Shown here in pieces: positions 60,849-64,000 of a stretch of 64,000 nt of DNA (positions are counted from its first letter, which is position 1; each line of letters begins with the position of its first letter). The DNA is from an uncultured Collinsella sp. Lineage in GTDB: Bacteria; Actinomycetota; Coriobacteriia; Coriobacteriales; Coriobacteriaceae. Location of the stretch: assembly GCA_937982065.1 (NCBI GenBank), contig CALJMO010000067.1, positions 90,277-154,276 of the forward strand. Direction: 5' to 3'. The notes beneath the pieces were generated by a model. That model was not told where the DNA came from, ran no database searches, and saw only the letters and a list, made by a program, of their open reading frames with translations. Both the position numbers and the translations under genes were made by a program.

Positions 60849-61736
60849 GTGACAACGATGGAGCGTCGTCCGGATTCCCGTGGCAAGGTTCGTGATATTT
60901 ACGATGCCGGTGAAAACCTGCTGATGGTCGCCACCGACCGCATTTCTGCGTTCGACTTCATTCTTCCCGACGAGATTCCGTTTAAGGGAGAGGTGCTCAA
61001 TCGCATCTCGGCATTCTGGTTCGATAAGTTTGCCGACATCGTTCCCAACCATCTCGTTTCCATCGACCCGGCGGATTTCCCCGAGGAGTTTGCTGAGTAT
61101 CGTGACTACCTCGCTGGCCGCGCCATGCTGGTTAAGAAGGCCCAGACGATTCCTATCGAGTGCATCGTCCGCGGCTATCTGACCGGTTCGGGCAAGAAGA
61201 CCTACGACGAGAACGGCACCGTCTGCGGCATCCAGCTGCCTGAGGGCCTGACCGAGGCTTCCAAGCTTCCCGAGCCGTTGTTCACGCCGTCCACGAAGGC
61301 CGAGATCGGTGACCACGACGAGAACATCTCGTTCGAGCGTTGCTGCGAGATCGTGGGCGAGGACATCGCCACGCAGATTCGTGACCTTTCCCTCAAGATC
61401 TACAAGGCCGCTGCCGAGTACGCCGCGACCCGTGGCATCATCATTGCCGACACCAAGTTCGAGTTTGGTGTTATTGATGGCAAGGTCACGCTGATCGACG
61501 AGTGCCTCACGCCCGACTCCAGCCGTTTCTGGCCTGCTGCCAGCTACGAGGAGGGCAAGATCCAGCCTAGCTACGACAAGCAATTCGTCCGCAATTGGCT
61601 CAAGGCCAACTGGGATATGACGGGGGAGACCCCGCACCTGCCCGCCGAGGTCATCGATGGCACGTCCGAGCGCTATCGCGAGGCCTTCCAGATCATCACG
61701 GGCTCCCAGTTCACAAGCATGAAGGAGAACGCATAA
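60849..61736 (+). CDS. purC: SAICAR synthetase
   Basis: Ligates aspartate to CAIR in purine synthesis; its product is a purB substrate. 295 residues, with RGKVRDIYD, FDFILPDEIPFKG and IIADTKFEFG as family markers. GTG at 60849 (AAGGAG eight bases upstream) is the best start; a GTG nine bases earlier is too close to that site. Stop TAA abuts the next start GTG. Confidence 0.95.
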   Translation: MTTMERRPDSRGKVRDIYDAGENLLMVATDRISAFDFILPDEIPFKGEVLNRISAFWFDKFADIVPNHLVSIDPADFPEEFAEYRDYLAGRAMLVKKAQTIPIECIVRGYLTGSGKKTYDENGTVCGIQLPEGLTEASKLPEPLFTPSTKAEIGDHDENISFERCCEIVGEDIATQIRDLSLKIYKAAAEYAATRGIIIADTKFEFGVIDGKVTLIDECLTPDSSRFWPAASYEEGKIQPSYDKQFVRNWLKANWDMTGETPHLPAEVIDGTSERYREAFQIITGSQFTSMKENA

Positions 61737-62312
61737 GTGAGTACCCGTAGCGCCACGAACAAGCGCACGCAATCCCACGAAGTTACCGGGGTTGCGCGCA
61801 AGTCTGCCGCATCTGCTAAGCCCGCTCGTCAAGCAGCGAGCTCCGTTCGCGTCGTGCCGGCTTCGTCTAAGGCACGCCGCAAAGAGCTCGAGAAGGGCGA
61901 GAACCTCGAGGGCCTCTCTAAAGAGGAGAAGCGCGCCCGCAAGGCTAAGCAGCGCGCCAAGGAGGACCGCATCTATACGGTGTCGAATATCCTCCTCAAG
62001 CAGGACGAGGACTACACCAAGCGCCGTCGCATCTGGTGGGTTGTGCTCGCCATTGGCATGGTGCTCGTCGTGGCAATTTGGGCCTCGCTGTACTTCGCTC
62101 CCGCTGGCATGGTGTCCAGCCCTGTCCAGATGGTCGGCATCGTTTTGTCCTATGTCATCATCCTAGGTGACTTTATCTACGACTTCGCTCGTATTCGTCC
62201 CTTGCGCAACATGTACCGCGCGCAGGCCGAGGGCATGTCCGAGAACAAGCTCAACGCTCTTGTCGAGCGCGCAGCTGCCGAGGAGGACAAGAAGGACTCC
62301 AAGAAGAAGTAG
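61737..62312 (+). CDS. Basic membrane protein of unknown function, 191 residues
   Basis: The first ~100 residues are rich in Lys, Arg, Ala and Ser (RRKELEKGENLEGLSKEEKR) and probably disordered or nucleic-acid/ribosome binding. Two hydrophobic segments (~100-120, ~130-150) follow, with a short charged tail. GTG directly after the purC stop, GGAG nine bases upstream. I do not recognise the family; it resembles membrane proteins with basic extensions found next to purC in related genomes only by position. Confidence 0.62.
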   Translation: MSTRSATNKRTQSHEVTGVARKSAASAKPARQAASSVRVVPASSKARRKELEKGENLEGLSKEEKRARKAKQRAKEDRIYTVSNILLKQDEDYTKRRRIWWVVLAIGMVLVVAIWASLYFAPAGMVSSPVQMVGIVLSYVIILGDFIYDFARIRPLRNMYRAQAEGMSENKLNALVERAAAEEDKKDSKKK

Positions 62313-62344
62313 CGTTTGCATACATACTTATCGCTAAGATATAA

Positions 62345-62374
62345 GGCGCGTCGTTTTTGCGGCGCGCCTTTTTA
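62345..62374 (+). terminator. Terminator after the basic membrane protein
   Basis: AAGGCGCGTCG pairs with CGGCGCGCCTT, loop of T/G, then TTTTT. Confidence 0.85.
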
Positions 62375-62401
62375 CTGTTCTATAGATAGATGGAGTGGCA
62401 C

Positions 62402-63682
62402 ATGATTCGAGCTGCCCTGACGGTCGAAGAGGCCCTGGAGGGTATGAAGTCCCTGGAGCCCAAGATTAAAAACTATGCGCGCCTGGTTGTCCGCAAGGGG
62501 GTAAACGTTAAGCCCGGCCAGGAAGTCGTCGTTCAGTCTCCGGTTGAGTGCGCGCCGTTTGCGCGCGTGGTGGTCGCGGAGGCCTATGCTGCCGGCGCCG
62601 GCCACGTGACGGTCATCTGGGCCGATGATGCCGTGACGAGGCTCACGTACGAGCATGTCGAGAAAAGCTATTTTGAGCAGACGCCCGAGTGGAAGCGCCT
62701 GCAGCTGGATTCCCTGGCCCAGGACGGTGCCTGCTTTATCTTTATCGAGGGTGCGGACCCCGCCGCCCTTAAGGGCATCGATCCCGCTAAGCCCGCTGCA
62801 GCTTCTAAGGCAAAGAACACGCAGTGCAAAGTTTTCCGCCGTGGACTGGATTACAACATCAATCCGTGGTGCATCGCCGGCGCTCCGGTCGTGGCTTGGG
62901 CGCGCGAGGTGTTCCCGGGAGACGCCGATGAGGTTGCAATCTATAAGCTGTGGAATGCGATTCTGCACACCGCTCGCGTCGATGGCCAGGACCCAGAGAG
63001 CGACTGGGAGCTCCATGACGCCGCATTCGAAAAGAACCTGCGTTTCCTGAACGACAATCGTTTCGACTGCCTGCATTACACCGCGGCAAATGGAACCGAT
63101 CTGATGATTGGCATGACGAAGGGTCACGAGTGGGCCGGCGGCAAGGGCAAGACGCCCGATGGGCACCCCTTCTTCCCCAACATTCCCACCGAGGAAGTCT
63201 TCACTTCGCCCGATCGCATGCGCGCCGACGGTATCGTGTACTCGGCCATGCCGCTCATCCACCACGGCAATAAAGTCGACGATTTTTGGATTAAGTTCGA
63301 GGGCGGCCGCGTGGTGGACTACGACGCCCGCGTGGGCAAGGCAACGCTCGCAAGTATCATCGATACTGACGAGGGCGCTGCTCACCTGGGAGAGGTCGCG
63401 CTCATTTCCAAGAACACGCCGATCCGCGAAAGTGGTGTTCTGTTCTACGATACGCTCTATGACGAGAACGCTAGCTGCCATCTCGCGCTAGGTGTCGGTT
63501 TCCCCGAATGCATCGAGGGTGGGTACGACATGTCCAAGGAGGAGCTCCTGGAGCATGGTGTTAACGTCTCGAGCACGCACGTCGATTTTATGATCGGCAC
63601 GGACGACATCGATATTACGGGCATTACGCCTGATGGACGTGAAGTTGTGATTTTCCAGAACGGCCAATGGAGTTGGGAATAG
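62402..63682 (+). CDS. Aminopeptidase, M29 family
   Basis: Metal-dependent aminopeptidase of 426 residues (T/S/AmpII type). NYARLVVRKGVNVKPGQEVVV, NIPTEEVFTSPDRMRADGIV (metal-site region with Glu-Glu), and SSTHVDFMIGTDDIDI near the end match the family. ATG at 62402 follows GGAG with six-base spacing; an in-frame ATG four codons earlier is less good. The tRNA-Lys promoter overlaps its stop. Confidence 0.9.
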   Translation: MIRAALTVEEALEGMKSLEPKIKNYARLVVRKGVNVKPGQEVVVQSPVECAPFARVVVAEAYAAGAGHVTVIWADDAVTRLTYEHVEKSYFEQTPEWKRLQLDSLAQDGACFIFIEGADPAALKGIDPAKPAAASKAKNTQCKVFRRGLDYNINPWCIAGAPVVAWAREVFPGDADEVAIYKLWNAILHTARVDGQDPESDWELHDAAFEKNLRFLNDNRFDCLHYTAANGTDLMIGMTKGHEWAGGKGKTPDGHPFFPNIPTEEVFTSPDRMRADGIVYSAMPLIHHGNKVDDFWIKFEGGRVVDYDARVGKATLASIIDTDEGAAHLGEVALISKNTPIRESGVLFYDTLYDENASCHLALGVGFPECIEGGYDMSKEELLEHGVNVSSTHVDFMIGTDDIDITGITPDGREVVIFQNGQWSWE

Positions 63683-63701
63683 TCCCAGACCGTGGTACAA
63701 T
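63673..63701 (+). promoter_or_regulatory. Promoter of tRNA-Lys
   Basis: TTGGGA (63673-63678), a 17-base spacer and TACAAT (63696-63701), overlapping the aminopeptidase stop codon. Confidence 0.65.
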
Positions 63702-63710
63702 GCCACCCGC

Positions 63711-63783
63711 GGGCCGTTAGCTCAGCTGGCAGAGCAGGGGACTTTTAATCCCAAGGTCCAGGGTTCGAACCCCTGACGGCCCA
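63711..63783 (+). tRNA. tRNA-Lys (TTT)
   Basis: Acceptor GGGCCGT/ACGGCCC, D-arm GCTCAGCTGGCAGAGC, anticodon loop CTTTTAA giving TTT, T-loop GGTTCGAACCC. The genome reads CCC instead of CCA after the discriminator, so CCA must be added by the nucleotidyltransferase, unlike the other tRNAs here. Confidence 0.96.
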
Positions 63784-64000
63784 CCCAAAGATTGTTGAGA
63801 CGGTCAACTTCGGTTGGCCGTCTTTTTTGTCGCCCTTTCATGGGTTCGAACCCGTCGGGGCGCGGAGCTGAGTAAACGCGTGAGCGTTTGCCAGCGCAGC
63901 GCGCGAGGCGCGAAAGCGCCGCAGCGGCCGCCTGCGAAGCAGGCTGAACCCCTGACGGCCCACCCAAAGATTGTTGAGACGGTCAACTTCGGTTGGCCGT
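63767..64000. repeat. tRNA-associated hairpin array C with 55-bp direct repeat of the tRNA-Lys end and terminator
   Basis: 63767-63821 and 63946-64000 are identical (55 bases, starting GAACCCCTGACGGCCCACCC), 179 bp apart, and the second copy runs off the window. Between them lie a palindromic T-arm (GGGTTCGAACCC), GTCGGGGCGCGGAGC, and hairpins AAACGCGTGAGCGTTT, GCGCGAAAGCGC and GCCTGCGAAGCAGGC. Confidence 0.92.
63798..63828 (+). terminator. Terminator of tRNA-Lys
   Basis: AGACGGTCAAC-TTCG-GTTGGCCGTCT followed by TTTTT. The whole hairpin recurs from 63977 to the window edge. Confidence 0.9.

Noticed and set aside
1..64000. CRISPR arrays, rRNA genes, tmRNA, prophage genes or insertion-sequence transposases
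   Set aside because: I looked on both strands and saw no evenly spaced short repeats with spacers, no rRNA sequence, and no transposase or phage structural genes.

Overview
The window looks like the replication-origin region of a high-GC actinobacterium of the class Coriobacteriia, most likely Collinsella or a close relative. The reasons are the gene order around dnaA (rpmH, rnpA, yidD, yidC, jag, rsmG, parA and parB on one side; dnaN, recF, dciA, gyrB and gyrA on the other), the DUF151 and DciA genes, WYL-domain regulator pairs, and LPXTG-type adhesins with Cna/SpaA domains. The genus call rests on recalled gene content and style, not on a database search.

Transcription diverges at about 35.1 kb. 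Most genes to the left are on the minus strand and most to the right on the plus strand, so both arms are read away from an origin beside dnaA. A 13-base DnaA-box-like word occurs three times, once between dnaN and dnaA and twice before rpmH. Three perfect parS sites lie between rsmG and parA.

Layout. 1-9.7 kb (minus): an unknown membrane protein, an ABC exporter, a NUDIX hydrolase, purD, purA, dnaB, then the rpsF-ssb-rpsR-rplI operon. 10.1-12 kb: two tRNA-Ser genes, a tRNA-associated hairpin array, and a nuclease-like gene bracketed by inverted 65-bp palindromes. 12-19.5 kb: a TRIC-like channel, a bactofilin-like membrane protein and a two-gene pilus/adhesin operon whose first gene carries an in-frame amber codon. 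19.9-23.7 kb: typA, small conserved genes, a bifunctional-nuclease-domain protein and Ile/Ala/Ile tRNAs. 23.7-35 kb: a 185-bp palindrome, gyrA, gyrB, dciA, recF, dnaN, dnaA and an unusual GHKL-ATPase/winged-helix gene apparently co-transcribed with dnaA. 35.3-45.5 kb: the rpmH-parB block, rlmN, ddl and a DnaQ-DinG helicase. 45.5-54.6 kb: a PafBC-like WYL pair, a split M28-like membrane protein and a thioester adhesin. 54.8-64 kb: tRNA-Gly with tandem repeats, purB, a Tat lipoprotein, a two-component system, purC, an M29 aminopeptidase and tRNA-Lys with a 55-bp direct repeat running off the edge.

Three items stand out. The GHKL-ATPase/Q-rich/wHTH gene sits first in the dnaA operon. Short hairpin arrays built on copies of tRNA 3' ends occur at three tRNA loci. 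A PD-(D/E)XK-like nuclease gene is framed by inverted 65-bp palindromes. The GyrA quinolone-determining position (E. coli Ser83) is Phe, which suggests fluoroquinolone resistance.
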